A stretch of 64,000 nt of DNA from RGIG995 sp045542115 (GCA_045542115.1 JAZQKK010000014.1:248001-312000); one strand, 5' to 3'. Positions 51,068 to 59,864 are shown, numbered from the stretch's first letter. Numbers and translations are program-made. Notes: generated by a model from the letters alone, not told the origin.

Positions 51068-52306
51068 TTAAACACGTTTCAAAAGAACGTTTTCTTCATA
51101 TTCACGAACTTGCTTCAACCATTCCACACCTTCGGGAACGTTGTTACGACGGCAATATTCTGCCCAAACGTCGCCGAACGGCAGGGTCTTGGCTTCTTCC
51201 TGACGCACCAGAATGTCCGTAAAGTTGCCTTCCTCCTGAGCCTGCTTCAAGTTGGGTTGCAAGAGGGCAAACAACAGGGCCTTCTGCATATTCCGGGTAC
51301 CTACGACCCAAGCGGCGATACGGTTGATGCTGGCATCAAAGAAGTCCAGACCGATAAGAACCTTTTCGGTCGCGTCGTTGCGAACGATTTCCTTGGCAAT
51401 TTCCTTCAACTCATCGTCGAAGATGACCACGTGGTCCGAGTCCCAACGAACGGGACGGGAAACGTGGAGAGGAATCTTGTCAAAGAAGGGCAGCAGGGCG
51501 GGAATCTTGTCGCTGACCACTTCCGTGGGATGGAAGTGACCGTTGTCCAAAAGATAGTAAACGCCGGGGTGAGATGCCGCATAAGAAACGTAAAATTCAC
51601 CGGAGCCGACGGTGTAGGATTCTACGCCGATTCCGAAGACTTTACTTTCCACACAGTCCACAACGCCGTCCAGTTTTTCGGCAAAGATTTGGTCCAGACT
51701 TTCTTTCAGACGCATCCGGGGACCGAGGCGGTCTGCGGGAATATCCTTGTAACCGTCGGGAATCCAAACGTTGACCAGACAGTGGGTATTCAGTTCTTTT
51801 GCAAAATAGGCGGCAATGCGGCGGCAGGCAATCCCGTGACGAATCCAGAAATCGCGGATTTCCTTGTCGGGATGAGACAACGTCAGACCGTCGGCAGCCT
51901 TGGGATGGGAGAAATAGGTGGGGTTGAAGTCCAAGCCAATATTGTGCTTCTTGGCAAATTCCACCCATTTAGCGAAATGCTTGGGTTCGAGGGCATCCCG
52001 GTCTACGGGTTCGCCGTCGAAAATAGCGTAACTTGCGTGGAGGTTCAAACGCTTTTTCCCGGGAATCAGTTTGTAACTGACTTCCAGGTCTGCCATCAGT
52101 TCTTCGGGAGTTCTCGCCCGGCCGGGGTAGTTCCCGGTGGTCTGAATTCCGCCGGAAAGTCCGGCATCGGGACGGTCAAAGCCGTTGACGTCATCCCCTT
52201 GCCAGCAATGCATACTGACAGGAATGGTTCTCAGCAGTTCCAGAGCCTTTTCAGGGTCGATGCCCAGAGCAAGATATTGTTCTTTTGCACTTTCGTAACG
52301 GTTCAT
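51068..52306 (-). CDS. rhaA: L-rhamnose isomerase
   Basis: Converts L-rhamnose to L-rhamnulose. The 412-residue TIM-barrel enzyme has SMHCWQGDDVNGFD near the N-terminus, LNLHASYAIFDG, GLDFNPTYFSHP, LLDNGHFHPTE (metal ligands) and LDFFDASINRIAAWV. ATG 52306 begins one base after the AraC-RhaB stop, whose GGAGAA supplies the ribosome binding site. Confidence 0.97.
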   Translation of the reverse strand: MNRYESAKEQYLALGIDPEKALELLRTIPVSMHCWQGDDVNGFDRPDAGLSGGIQTTGNYPGRARTPEELMADLEVSYKLIPGKKRLNLHASYAIFDGEPVDRDALEPKHFAKWVEFAKKHNIGLDFNPTYFSHPKAADGLTLSHPDKEIRDFWIRHGIACRRIAAYFAKELNTHCLVNVWIPDGYKDIPADRLGPRMRLKESLDQIFAEKLDGVVDCVESKVFGIGVESYTVGSGEFYVSYAASHPGVYYLLDNGHFHPTEVVSDKIPALLPFFDKIPLHVSRPVRWDSDHVVIFDDELKEIAKEIVRNDATEKVLIGLDFFDASINRIAAWVVGTRNMQKALLFALLQPNLKQAQEEGNFTDILVRQEEAKTLPFGDVWAEYCRRNNVPEGVEWLKQVREYEENVLLKRV

Positions 52307-52307
52307 A

Positions 52308-54599
52308 TTATTCTCCTTTGTATGTTTTCAGTTCAAAACTATCCGCAACAGCCTTGCGGGCACTTGTAATATCGGTGTAAACTCCTTCGCAAATCATCTG
52401 CGCTAAAATGTTGCCGATGGAAGAACACTCAGTGGGACCGGCAAGGACGGGAACACCGCAAATCTTCGCGGTCATATTGTCCAGATAATCGTCCTTACTG
52501 CCGCCGCCTACAATATGAATGGCATCGATGGAGCGTCCGGTAATTTCTTTCAGAAGGGTAAAATACTTCCCGTAAGCGGAAGAAAGACCGGCGTAAATGG
52601 CCTGCATTATTTCTCCCACGGTGGAGGGAACGGGCTGACCGGAATCCCGGCAATATTCCTTGATTTCGGTCATCATACTTTCGGGGGCAAGGAAACGGGG
52701 GTCGCAGACGTCTACCACAGAGGGGAAATCCTTGGCTTCCGCCGCCATATCCGCCAACTGACCGAAGGAATACTTCTTATCCAACTCTCTGCGGACCGAT
52801 TGAACAAACCACATTCCGTTGATGTTGCGAAGGTAACGGATCTTTCCGCCGCAACCGCCTTCGTTGGTAAACATCGCTTCGAAGCCTTCCTTGGACGTAT
52901 TGGCCCGGTCCAGTTCCGTTCCGAAAATCGACCAAGTACCGCTGGAAATATAGACCACGTTATCTTTGGTGGTGGGAACGGCGAGGACCGCAGATGCAGT
53001 ATCGTGGCTTGCGGCAAGAATCACGCGGCAAGAGAATCCGACCTTCTCGGCGATTTCGTCTTTCAGAACACCCACTTCCCGGCAGGGCTGATGAATGGTC
53101 CCAAAGGCTTCCTTGGGGAATCCGATGGTTTCCAAAACCTTTTCGTCCCAGGTTCCGGTCTCACAGTTGAGCATATTCGTGGTGGAACTGTTGGTGTATT
53201 CGTTCATCTTCACACCGGTCAACAGGAAGTTCAGATATTCGGGGAACATCAAAAACGTCTTGGTCCGGGCGGCAATCTCAGGTTCCCGGAGTTTGGTTTC
53301 GTACAACTGGAACAACGTGTTGATAGCCTGCGCCTGACAACCGGTCCGGGCGTACAATTCTTCCTCGGGCATTACCTCAAAGAATTTTTCGGGAATTCCC
53401 ACGGTACGGCTGTCCCGATAGGCGTAGGTCTCCCCTAAAACACGGTCTTTTTCATCCAGAAGAACGTAATCCACGCCCCAGGTGTCAATGGCCATTGTGG
53501 CAGGAATTTTTCCGATGTCCTTACAATGACGAAGACCGTTGATAATTTGGGTAAACAGACGGTCGTAATCCCAGCACAGATGTCCGTCCCGACGGACCAC
53601 GTTGTTCTCAAAGCGGTATACCTCTTCCAGAACGATTTTTCCGTCTTCCAATCCGCCTAAAATCAGCCGTCCGCTGGACGCACCGAGGTCAACGGCAAGA
53701 TGATACTGTTTCAATAAATTCCCTCCGTATCCTTCGCTTTTCCACACCGCCGCCCGGTACTCCGCGGGGGAAGTTTTCATCACCCGGCGAAAGGCGCGGT
53801 TAAAGCTCGATTTTGTATTGAATCCGCCTTGCATTGCAATGTCAAGCACGGAGACTTTCGTGGTTTTTAAAAGGTTTGTGGCATAGGCGACCCGCTTCAA
53901 AAGAACGTACTCCCAGGGGGAGATTCCGTTCAAATCCCGGAACACCTTCATAAAATAACTTTTGCTCATTCCCGCGGCACGGGCCATATCGTCCACCGTA
54001 ATCTGTTCCCGGAAATTTGCGTTGATAAACCGCAAGCCCCGTTCCACGTCGGAAACGGTGGTCCGCTCCGGACGGGTCCGGTCAGGATAATCGTAGTGAC
54101 GCAACAAAAGAGCCAAGACCTGCATCGTCAAGGCCCGGGCTTCCAGGTCGGAAAACGGTTCTTCCTCGGAAACCGCCGCCGCAATGCGCTCCATCAAGGA
54201 ACCCACCCCGGCGTTGGCCGGGTTGGCTCGGGGCAACCGGGCGGAAATTCCGGCAGTAGGACGAAGCAAAAACGAAACACAGCGAAAATCGTAAGACCCT
54301 TCTGCCCCATCCCAAATAAAACGGGGGTCAAAGCGAATCTGCAAAAAACGAAATTCCGGTTCTTTTGCCCGAAAAGAGTGGGCCGCGTGGCCGGGAAAGA
54401 CGAACAGATCCCCGGGAATGGCATCGGCCTCGGTCTTGTCCGAACGACAGACCCCCACACCCGATAAAATGCGGACCAATTCAATCTCCGAACGGGAAGG
54501 CAACGACAGGTCTTTGTCCTGGGGGGTCAAGGAATGTTCGCAGACTTTGACCAAGAAATTTCCGTCGTGAGAGGCAATATGTGATTCCCGTAAAACCAT
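52308..54599 (-). CDS. rhaB: Fusion of an AraC-type regulator and rhamnulokinase
   Basis: One unbroken frame of 763 residues. Residues 1-285 form an AraC-type regulator: cupin-like sensor (LFVFPGHAAHSF) and two helix-turn-helices (TVDDMARAAGMSKSYFMKVF; LDIAMQGGFNTKSSFNRAFRR). Residues 296-763 are a full FGGY-type rhamnulokinase: AVDLGASSGRLILG, TWGVDYVLLDEKD, YRDSRT, SSGTWSIFG, IHIVGGGSKDDYLD. The junction keeps GGAGG and, 7 bases later, TTG at 53714 starting KQYHLAVDLGASSG, the normal kinase N-terminus. So the message may give both a fusion and a free kinase of 468 residues. ATG 54599 follows AAGAAGG. Confidence 0.93.
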   Translation of the reverse strand: MVLRESHIASHDGNFLVKVCEHSLTPQDKDLSLPSRSEIELVRILSGVGVCRSDKTEADAIPGDLFVFPGHAAHSFRAKEPEFRFLQIRFDPRFIWDGAEGSYDFRCVSFLLRPTAGISARLPRANPANAGVGSLMERIAAAVSEEEPFSDLEARALTMQVLALLLRHYDYPDRTRPERTTVSDVERGLRFINANFREQITVDDMARAAGMSKSYFMKVFRDLNGISPWEYVLLKRVAYATNLLKTTKVSVLDIAMQGGFNTKSSFNRAFRRVMKTSPAEYRAAVWKSEGYGGNLLKQYHLAVDLGASSGRLILGGLEDGKIVLEEVYRFENNVVRRDGHLCWDYDRLFTQIINGLRHCKDIGKIPATMAIDTWGVDYVLLDEKDRVLGETYAYRDSRTVGIPEKFFEVMPEEELYARTGCQAQAINTLFQLYETKLREPEIAARTKTFLMFPEYLNFLLTGVKMNEYTNSSTTNMLNCETGTWDEKVLETIGFPKEAFGTIHQPCREVGVLKDEIAEKVGFSCRVILAASHDTASAVLAVPTTKDNVVYISSGTWSIFGTELDRANTSKEGFEAMFTNEGGCGGKIRYLRNINGMWFVQSVRRELDKKYSFGQLADMAAEAKDFPSVVDVCDPRFLAPESMMTEIKEYCRDSGQPVPSTVGEIMQAIYAGLSSAYGKYFTLLKEITGRSIDAIHIVGGGSKDDYLDNMTAKICGVPVLAGPTECSSIGNILAQMICEGVYTDITSARKAVADSFELKTYKGE
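53712..53726 (-). promoter_or_regulatory. Internal ribosome binding site and TTG start of the kinase part
   Basis: Within the fused gene, GGAGG (53722-53726) lies 7 bases before an in-frame TTG (53712-53714). Translation from there gives a kinase with the usual length and N-terminus for RhaB, so it looks like the former start of an independent rhaB gene. Confidence 0.65.
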
Positions 54600-54780
54600 A
54601 CCGGGACCTTCTTTCTTCGTTTATTGTATCATATTAAAGAAAACGATGCAACCGAAATAATATCAAATAAGGTGCAAATATTATTTTTATAAAAGTATAA
54701 AAAAATTTAAAATTCTCGATTTTTCCGGTAAAATTAGGATTTTTTTATTCTACAAAAAGGAGAAAATCTTCTTTTACCAT

Positions 54781-54809
54781 ATCATACCACATTTTAAGAA
54801 ATTTGTCAA
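54781..54809 (-). promoter_or_regulatory. Promoter of the rhamnose operon
   Basis: TTGACA (54804-54809) and TATGAT (54781-54786), minus strand, spacer 17. Transcription would start near 54774, leaving an AT-rich leader of about 175 bases with no gene in it. The -35 box directly adjoins the T-run of the upstream terminator, so an AraC activator site would have to overlap that hairpin or the leader. Confidence 0.8.
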
Positions 54810-54842
54810 GAAAAATCCCCGGAAGAATTTCTTCTCCCGGGG
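54810..54842 (-). terminator. Terminator of the GT-C-like membrane protein gene
   Basis: CCCCGG (54817-54822) pairs with CCGGGG (54837-54842), with a further 4-bp inner stem; on the minus strand it is followed by ATTTTT. Confidence 0.85.
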
Positions 54843-54852
54843 GGAAATCCCA

Positions 54853-56688
54853 TCAATTGGAAAGGTCGATTTTCGCAGGATAAAGGTAGAGGGACCCGTC
54901 GGTCATATGCTTGATGCGGTAAACGGAGCAATCCCGATTCCAGTTGATTTTAAATCCGGCTTTCTGCAACTCCGAAACGATCAGATAGTGCCGCGACGAG
55001 ATGATGAGATAGTCATACAACTCCAACATTTTTACGTCCGTGGGAATGGAATATTCCGGACTTCCCAAATCCAAGTCAAAGCACACGCGCGTCTTCAATT
55101 CATACATCATCAGATAATAATATAAATCCCGTCTTCCCCGTTCTCCGTTGCACATCGCGACTTTGGAATTACGGGGGATGATTTGCGCCGCTTCCTGCAA
55201 AACGTCCATTACTTTTCCCCGTTCGGTCGTGGCGAAATCGGGGCGGAAAATCAATTGGCTTGCAGGTCCGATAACCAAGGAAAACAGGAACAGAGATACG
55301 CAGATGGGAAGCAGTCGCGTGGCAAAAGGCCGATGTTCCAAAATATGAGAAAGGGTGGTAATCATACCCTCGGCGAGCATCGCCACAAAGAGAATCAACG
55401 GCGTAATCATATATCGCTCAAAGGCCGCAAGATAACGGGCTTCGCCGATGGCCATAATAAATCCGTACATAAACAACAGAGCAAGGGCATACCAGACCAT
55501 CAATCCGTTGGCAGAAATCCACGTCCGGAAAAGATATTTGCAGTTCTTTTTCCGGTGCCGAAGAAGCAACAGCACCCCCAGAACAAAGAGATTGAGAACC
55601 ACGAAAAAGACCACGTAGATTTTGGAAAAATCGGTAATCTTATCCCAAAACAACCGTAAAATTTCTTGGTAAAACGAAAGGGAACGGTCCCGGAAGGTCT
55701 GGATAAGACCACCGTAAGAATAAGAATTCGTGGCCGTACCATAGGTCAGATCCCGATAGACCTTCCAAAGAGAGGTCATCAAAAAAGCCCCTGCAAACGG
55801 AGTTAAGAAGAGCAACGCCTTCCGTTTGAGACCAAAATTTTTCAAAGCATCATACAGGAAAAACAATGCAAAAAATGCGATAAGCAATCCGGCGTTGCTC
55901 TTGATCAACATCAAAAGAGCCAGGATGGGCGTCATAAACAGCCATCCGAAAATCGGACGTTCCCGATACGCTTCCCGCAAAAACCAAATATCGACGGCAA
56001 GAAACCCCATCTGCGCGTCTACCAAAAGGTTGTAGACCTGCAACGTTCCGTCATCAAAGACCAAAAGGCACGTAAGTACAACTCCAAGAATCGTATAGGC
56101 GATAAACCGGAAGGAGACCGTCTTTTTAATTCGGAAAAACAAAGCGGACAACGCGGCACAGGAGAACAGTGCCTGCCCCATCAAGGCAATATCTTCTCCC
56201 GTTCCAACCACGTTACAGAACCAATATAAGAACGTAGTAGTGCCGGGGGCATAATCCCGGAATACAACCACCATACGGGCATTGGGAAAACTGTGGAAAT
56301 CCAGCATTTCGGAAAGAATCGTTCCCCAATGGGAAAAATTATCGTAATGATAATAATGGGCCCCCCACAGGATGGGAATAAACGCGGCAGACATTACAAA
56401 AAAGAAAACAAAAGCCGGGGAAAGCAAAAAAGACAAGGAAACTTTTTTGCGAACAGCCAACACACAAAAGAAAATCAACAATACAAATCCAAGAATAAAT
56501 AAGGCCCACGCCGCCGGTTGAAGGATTTGCAAAAGACCGCACAAAAAGAGGGTAAGCGTAAGGGTAGCAACGGTAAAAATGGGGATAAAAGCGGATTTTA
56601 ACTTCGTCAAATAAGACACGAGACAAAACCAACCGCACAAAGATACGACAAAGGTAAGCCAACGGAAGACCGTCCAAAAAACCGTCAT
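54853..56688 (-). CDS. Large membrane protein, GT-C glycosyltransferase-like
   Basis: A 611-residue protein with about 12-13 transmembrane helices in the first 500 residues and a soluble extracytoplasmic C-terminal domain of about 100 residues. The first large loop has HYYHYDNFSHWGTILSEM (Asp/His motif after helix 4), the position and kind of the catalytic acidic motif in GT-C transferases that use lipid-phosphate sugars. This suggests cell-wall or surface glycan modification, but no specific family is claimed. ATG 56688 follows GGAGGGGG; the longer upstream frame lacks a ribosome binding site. Confidence 0.75.
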   Translation of the reverse strand: MTVFWTVFRWLTFVVSLCGWFCLVSYLTKLKSAFIPIFTVATLTLTLFLCGLLQILQPAAWALFILGFVLLIFFCVLAVRKKVSLSFLLSPAFVFFFVMSAAFIPILWGAHYYHYDNFSHWGTILSEMLDFHSFPNARMVVVFRDYAPGTTTFLYWFCNVVGTGEDIALMGQALFSCAALSALFFRIKKTVSFRFIAYTILGVVLTCLLVFDDGTLQVYNLLVDAQMGFLAVDIWFLREAYRERPIFGWLFMTPILALLMLIKSNAGLLIAFFALFFLYDALKNFGLKRKALLFLTPFAGAFLMTSLWKVYRDLTYGTATNSYSYGGLIQTFRDRSLSFYQEILRLFWDKITDFSKIYVVFFVVLNLFVLGVLLLLRHRKKNCKYLFRTWISANGLMVWYALALLFMYGFIMAIGEARYLAAFERYMITPLILFVAMLAEGMITTLSHILEHRPFATRLLPICVSLFLFSLVIGPASQLIFRPDFATTERGKVMDVLQEAAQIIPRNSKVAMCNGERGRRDLYYYLMMYELKTRVCFDLDLGSPEYSIPTDVKMLELYDYLIISSRHYLIVSELQKAGFKINWNRDCSVYRIKHMTDGSLYLYPAKIDLSN

Positions 56689-56713
56689 AACATCCCCCTC
56701 CCTCTTTTTTATT

Positions 56714-56742
56714 ATTGTAACACAGAACCGGGAAATTGTCAA
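56714..56742 (-). promoter_or_regulatory. Promoter of the GT-C-like gene
   Basis: TTGACA (56737-56742) and TACAAT (56714-56719), minus strand, spacer 17. It lies directly after the GH36 terminator. Confidence 0.82.
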
Positions 56743-56744
56743 CC

Positions 56745-56794
56745 AAAAAAAATAAAAGACCGGAGATTTTCTCAAAACAAAAATCTCCGGTCTT
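56745..56794 (-). terminator. Terminator of the alpha-galactosidase gene
   Basis: AAGACCGGAGATTTT and AAAATCTCCGGTCTT form a 15-bp perfect stem; on the minus strand it is followed by TTATTTTTTTT. Confidence 0.93.
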
Positions 56795-56797
56795 GTT

Positions 56798-58618
56798 TTA
56801 TCGGTAAATTGCAGCAAAGCTTTCGTGGGGAAGCAGGGTAACGGTCAGTTGTTTGTCGGTCAAATCAAAGGGTTTTTCCGAACACAGGGGCGTTTCGATT
56901 CCCGGAACGGTTACGGTTCTTGGAATCTCTTCCCAATTCACCACCACAAGTGCCTTATCCCCCAAAAAGACCGAGGGATTTCGGTAATCGTCGGACAGAT
57001 ACTTCGGCCGAAGGGATTCTCCCGCAAGGCGGAAGGCGTTTTCAATGATTTGAATTCCTCTTTCGTTGAGAACGGACATCCGGTCAGAGAGGAAAATATT
57101 CCCGCCGGACAGCGCCACCAAATTGGCCCAGGTTTCCGCTTCCAAGGCATTGAATTGGTCGCCGTGACGCCAAATAAGCTTCATTCGGTCTTTCGACGTT
57201 TGTTTTGCCCGGGGCGGCGCGGGGTAATCGTTTCGATCCCCCTCCCAGATCAGAGGTTCATCGGCGGTTTCTTCCCCTCGAACCACTAAGAAATCCGGGT
57301 CAACACGGGTAATTTTATTGTTGTAAACCGAAGACCAGGCAATGGAACGGGCGATGGCTTTGACGTGAGAAAAGTGGTTATGGATATCCAAGCCCAATCG
57401 CATCGAAGGAGCAATATCCGCCCCACATTCCAAGGGAAGGGAACATCCCAAAATCACCACATCGGGACCGGTATACGCCTTCACGTCGTTGACTAAGTCT
57501 GCCAAAACACCGTAAGGCGTTGCGGTTTTATCGTAAAAATCCTTAATTTCCAACAACGGGGAAACGTAATCCATTTTAAACAGACGGAATCCGGCACGAT
57601 ATTGATAGAGGTATGCATCCAAAATAAACTGCCGGGCATCGGGGTGAGTGGGGTCCAGGTAATATAAGCCGGAAGTTTCAAACAATTCTCCGTCTTCTCC
57701 GCGGCAAAACCATTCCGGATGCGCCCGGAAGACTGCAACGTCGTCCCGGACGCCGACGGGAGTCATCCAAATTCCGGGGATAAATCCAGCCTCCCGAATC
57801 CGACGGGCAACTTCGCTTAAACCACAGGAAAACTTTTCGTTTTCCACCCAATCGCCCCAGCCTTTCTGCCATCCGTCATCAATGACGATGTAATCCAATC
57901 GGTCGGCAAAGGACATTGTTTTTAAGGCTTCTACGTTTTCAAAAACGTCTTCTGCCGTAACCCGGTCCAAATAATAATCCCACGTATTCCATCCGGTCAA
58001 CTTTGGCATTGGGAAACTGCTTTGAGGTAACAAATCCCGATACAAAGTATAAAATTCATCAATGGAGACGGCTTGGTTTACGTAGGCACGTTCCGCATCC
58101 AACCGGGTCGCCTGTTGAAGGCTTTTGGTATATTCGGTCTTCACACAAAAGGTGACGCATCCGTCTTCCCCTTTGCAGGCCGTTGCGGCACAGATGTTCC
58201 GGAAAGGCGATACTCCGGCGACCAAACTTCCGGACAGGGACAGGTCTTCATACCAACCCATTGCGGTTTCACAATATTCCGTATTCACCCCAAGTTCGGA
58301 GGGAAATCGAATCTCATTTTCTGTGGTGGCTCTGCCAATCAGGGCAATATGGTCGGTCATTTTAGGGAAACAGGGGTTGCAAACCACACTGTCAATCCGT
58401 CGAATCCCCAAGGGAACGTTGGAAGAAACGCTTAAATCCACCAAAATGCCGCCGGCATACGGGGTATGGGTCCAAGTCACCTCCGCATTGTCCACAGACG
58501 CACGGTAAACCGTCACGTCTCCGCAGACCTCACCTTGCAAATCTGCCGCAGAAACCGTTACGGTTTTTTCGGCAAAATAAAGTCGAAAACTAAGGGAATT
58601 TCCAAAATGCTTCTTCAT
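56798..58618 (-). CDS. Alpha-galactosidase, GH36-like
   Basis: A 606-residue cytoplasmic glycoside hydrolase of clan GH-D. An N-terminal beta-sandwich (about 1-200) precedes the barrel, with LTGWNTWDYYLDRVT, YIVIDDGWQKGWGDWV, GIWMTPV, the nucleophile in FRLFKMDYVSP and a late acid/base Asp region near LGLDIHNHF/GEETADEPLIW. A C-terminal beta domain ends it. No signal peptide, so it acts on imported melibiose- or raffinose-type sugars. ATG 58618 follows AGGTGG. No transporter is adjacent; released galactose could feed galT. Confidence 0.88.
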   Translation of the reverse strand: MKKHFGNSLSFRLYFAEKTVTVSAADLQGEVCGDVTVYRASVDNAEVTWTHTPYAGGILVDLSVSSNVPLGIRRIDSVVCNPCFPKMTDHIALIGRATTENEIRFPSELGVNTEYCETAMGWYEDLSLSGSLVAGVSPFRNICAATACKGEDGCVTFCVKTEYTKSLQQATRLDAERAYVNQAVSIDEFYTLYRDLLPQSSFPMPKLTGWNTWDYYLDRVTAEDVFENVEALKTMSFADRLDYIVIDDGWQKGWGDWVENEKFSCGLSEVARRIREAGFIPGIWMTPVGVRDDVAVFRAHPEWFCRGEDGELFETSGLYYLDPTHPDARQFILDAYLYQYRAGFRLFKMDYVSPLLEIKDFYDKTATPYGVLADLVNDVKAYTGPDVVILGCSLPLECGADIAPSMRLGLDIHNHFSHVKAIARSIAWSSVYNNKITRVDPDFLVVRGEETADEPLIWEGDRNDYPAPPRAKQTSKDRMKLIWRHGDQFNALEAETWANLVALSGGNIFLSDRMSVLNERGIQIIENAFRLAGESLRPKYLSDDYRNPSVFLGDKALVVVNWEEIPRTVTVPGIETPLCSEKPFDLTDKQLTVTLLPHESFAAIYR

Positions 58619-58659
58619 TAAAACCACCTGCTTTTTTGTATTGGGGAAAAGATGATGCT

Positions 58660-58688
58660 ATTTTATCACAATCGAAAGGCATTGTCAA
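58660..58688 (-). promoter_or_regulatory. Promoter of the alpha-galactosidase gene
   Basis: TTGACA (58683-58688) and TAAAAT (58660-58665), minus strand, spacer 17. Confidence 0.85.
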
Positions 58689-58740
58689 GAATTTTTTTTA
58701 AGTTTTTCATAATTTTATGCTACAAAAAAACAAACTTTAT

Positions 58741-58773
58741 AAAAAAACGACCTGTCGAAACAGGTCATTTTTT
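58741..58773 (-). terminator. Terminator of the AT-rich unknown gene
   Basis: GACCTGT and ACAGGTC pair around CGAA, with A- and T-runs on both sides. The stem and loop are nearly identical to the tRNA-operon terminator at 59576-59608. Confidence 0.85.
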
Positions 58774-58833
58774 GGGGGGGGTTGTTTGAATTTAGCGGCA
58801 CGAATATAATATGCCTGAAAACTGAGGATTTTC

Positions 58834-59217
58834 TTACATTTCTTTAAATTTTTTGTAAGTTATGCAGTTAACATAATTCTCATCATATTTTTTTGAACTT
58901 CGGAAAATGCCATTATCTAATCCCTCATCTCCGCCTGGCGTTCCCCTTACAACAAATAAAGTGTTCAAAACCTTTCCGTCAAATTTATAAATTGGAATTT
59001 TATCACCATAGCGCCTACCTGACAATCGCCAAAAACGAGGGACTTGTTCCCAACAAATCGTATTGTCGATAAAATGTATTACCGTATACTTGTTCGCAAT
59101 TTTTATAGGAATAATAACCGTGTATTCTTTATCACCACAATTCACAGAATAAACATTTACAAATTCTGTTTGTTTAACAAGTTGTTTTTTGGATTTGAAA
59201 CAATCAAATAGTTTCAT
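58834..59217 (-). CDS. AT-rich unknown protein of 127 residues
   Basis: A small soluble protein, mixed alpha/beta by composition, with a basic N-terminus (KLFDCFKSKKQLVKQ) and a tail rich in Lys and Tyr. No motif is recognised. AGAAGGATG precedes the ATG. Base composition is lower in GC than the flanking genes, and it is enclosed by two nearly identical terminators and bordered by a repeat array, so it looks like a recent insertion. Confidence 0.65.
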   Translation of the reverse strand: MKLFDCFKSKKQLVKQTEFVNVYSVNCGDKEYTVIIPIKIANKYTVIHFIDNTICWEQVPRFWRLSGRRYGDKIPIYKFDGKVLNTLFVVRGTPGGDEGLDNGIFRSSKKYDENYVNCITYKKFKEM

Positions 59218-59224
59218 AATGTTA

Positions 59225-59575
59225 CATCCTTCTACTATTCATCGTTTGTACGAAGCACAACTCTGTTTGCCGAGGGCAACCTCGTTTTGTGTCTGCAAGC
59301 GTAATGATGTTTTCGCTCTGCGAAAAATGATGCTTGCAACTGCGTTGCAAAACGATGTTTTTACACCACGAAAATGCAAACCGGTAAAAAAGACTTGTTT
59401 TTAGTGAAGTATCGGCTGTGCCGATGTGAAGTTATGGCTTGCGCCATAGTGAAGTTCTGCGCTTCGCACAAAGTGAAGTTAAGTTTGCCAAAATACACTT
59501 GCGAAGCAAACTTCACTACGAAGTAACTTCACTGCCGAAAGCAACTTCACTTGCCCATAAGGGCAAACTTAGTTG
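59225..59575. repeat. Array of short hairpins separated by GTGAAGTT-type spacers
   Basis: No gene is visible. Left part (59264-59375): hairpins such as TTTTCGCtctGCGAAAA and TTGCAActgcGTTGCAA separated by ATGATG-like words. Right part: GTGAAGT(T) at 59404, 59426, 59449 and 59473, and its reverse complement AACTTCAC at 59509, 59525 and 59543. Between them are small palindromes (ATCGGCtgtGCCGAT, TATGGCttgcGCCATA, TTGCCCataaGGGCAA). The word is direct on the left and inverted on the right, so the whole forms a larger inverted structure. It resembles dispersed non-coding hairpin repeats of Clostridia, not a CRISPR. Confidence 0.8.
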
Positions 59576-59608
59576 AAAAAACGACCTGGCGAAACAGGTC
59601 GTTTTTTT
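59576..59608 (-). terminator. Terminator of the tRNA operon
   Basis: ACGACCTG and CAGGTCGT pair around GCGAAA, followed on the minus strand by TTTTT. It begins directly after the tRNA-Cys CCA end. Confidence 0.9.
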
Positions 59609-59683
59609 TGGAGGCACCATCCGGATTCGGACCGGAGCGTGGAAGTTTTGCAGACTTCTGCCTTACCACTTGGCTATGGTGCC
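59609..59683 (-). tRNA. tRNA-Cys (anticodon GCA)
   Basis: Cloverleaf with acceptor GGCACCA/TGGTGCC, anticodon loop CTGCAAA, T-arm GGTCCGAATCC and encoded CCA. Last gene of the five-tRNA operon. Confidence 0.95.
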
Positions 59684-59716
59684 ATAGGACGGTTTTTGTC
59701 GTAAAAAACCGCTTTT

Positions 59717-59751
59717 AAGAAAAATATCAAGTTCATAGTCGAACTTGATAT
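59717..59751 (-). terminator. Hairpin with T-run between tRNA-Gly and tRNA-Cys
   Basis: ATATCAAGTTC and GAACTTGATAT form a perfect 11-bp stem with a 6-base loop; the minus strand continues TTTTCTT. It may attenuate tRNA-Cys relative to the upstream tRNAs or act as a processing site. Confidence 0.7.
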
Positions 59752-59759
59752 CTTTCGTG

Positions 59760-59835
59760 TGGAGCGGAATACGGGGCTCGAACCCGCTACCTCAACCTCG
59801 GCAAGGTTGCGCTCTACCAGATGAGCTAATTCCGC
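59760..59835 (-). tRNA. tRNA-Gly (anticodon GCC)
   Basis: Acceptor GCGGAAT/ATTCCGC, anticodon stem CAACC with loop TTGCCGA and GGTTG, T-arm GGGTTCGAGCCCC, encoded CCA. Confidence 0.96.
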
Positions 59836-59864
59836 AGATATCTTGTCGGGTCCGACAAGAGTTT

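Noticed and set aside
51026..52369. 447-codon plus-strand frame opposite rhaA
   Set aside because: Shadow of L-rhamnose isomerase; composition is not protein-like.
59225..59575. CRISPR array
   Set aside because: The repeated word is only 8 bases, spacing is about 16-24 bases, hairpins vary, the word is inverted in the right half, and no cas genes are nearby.
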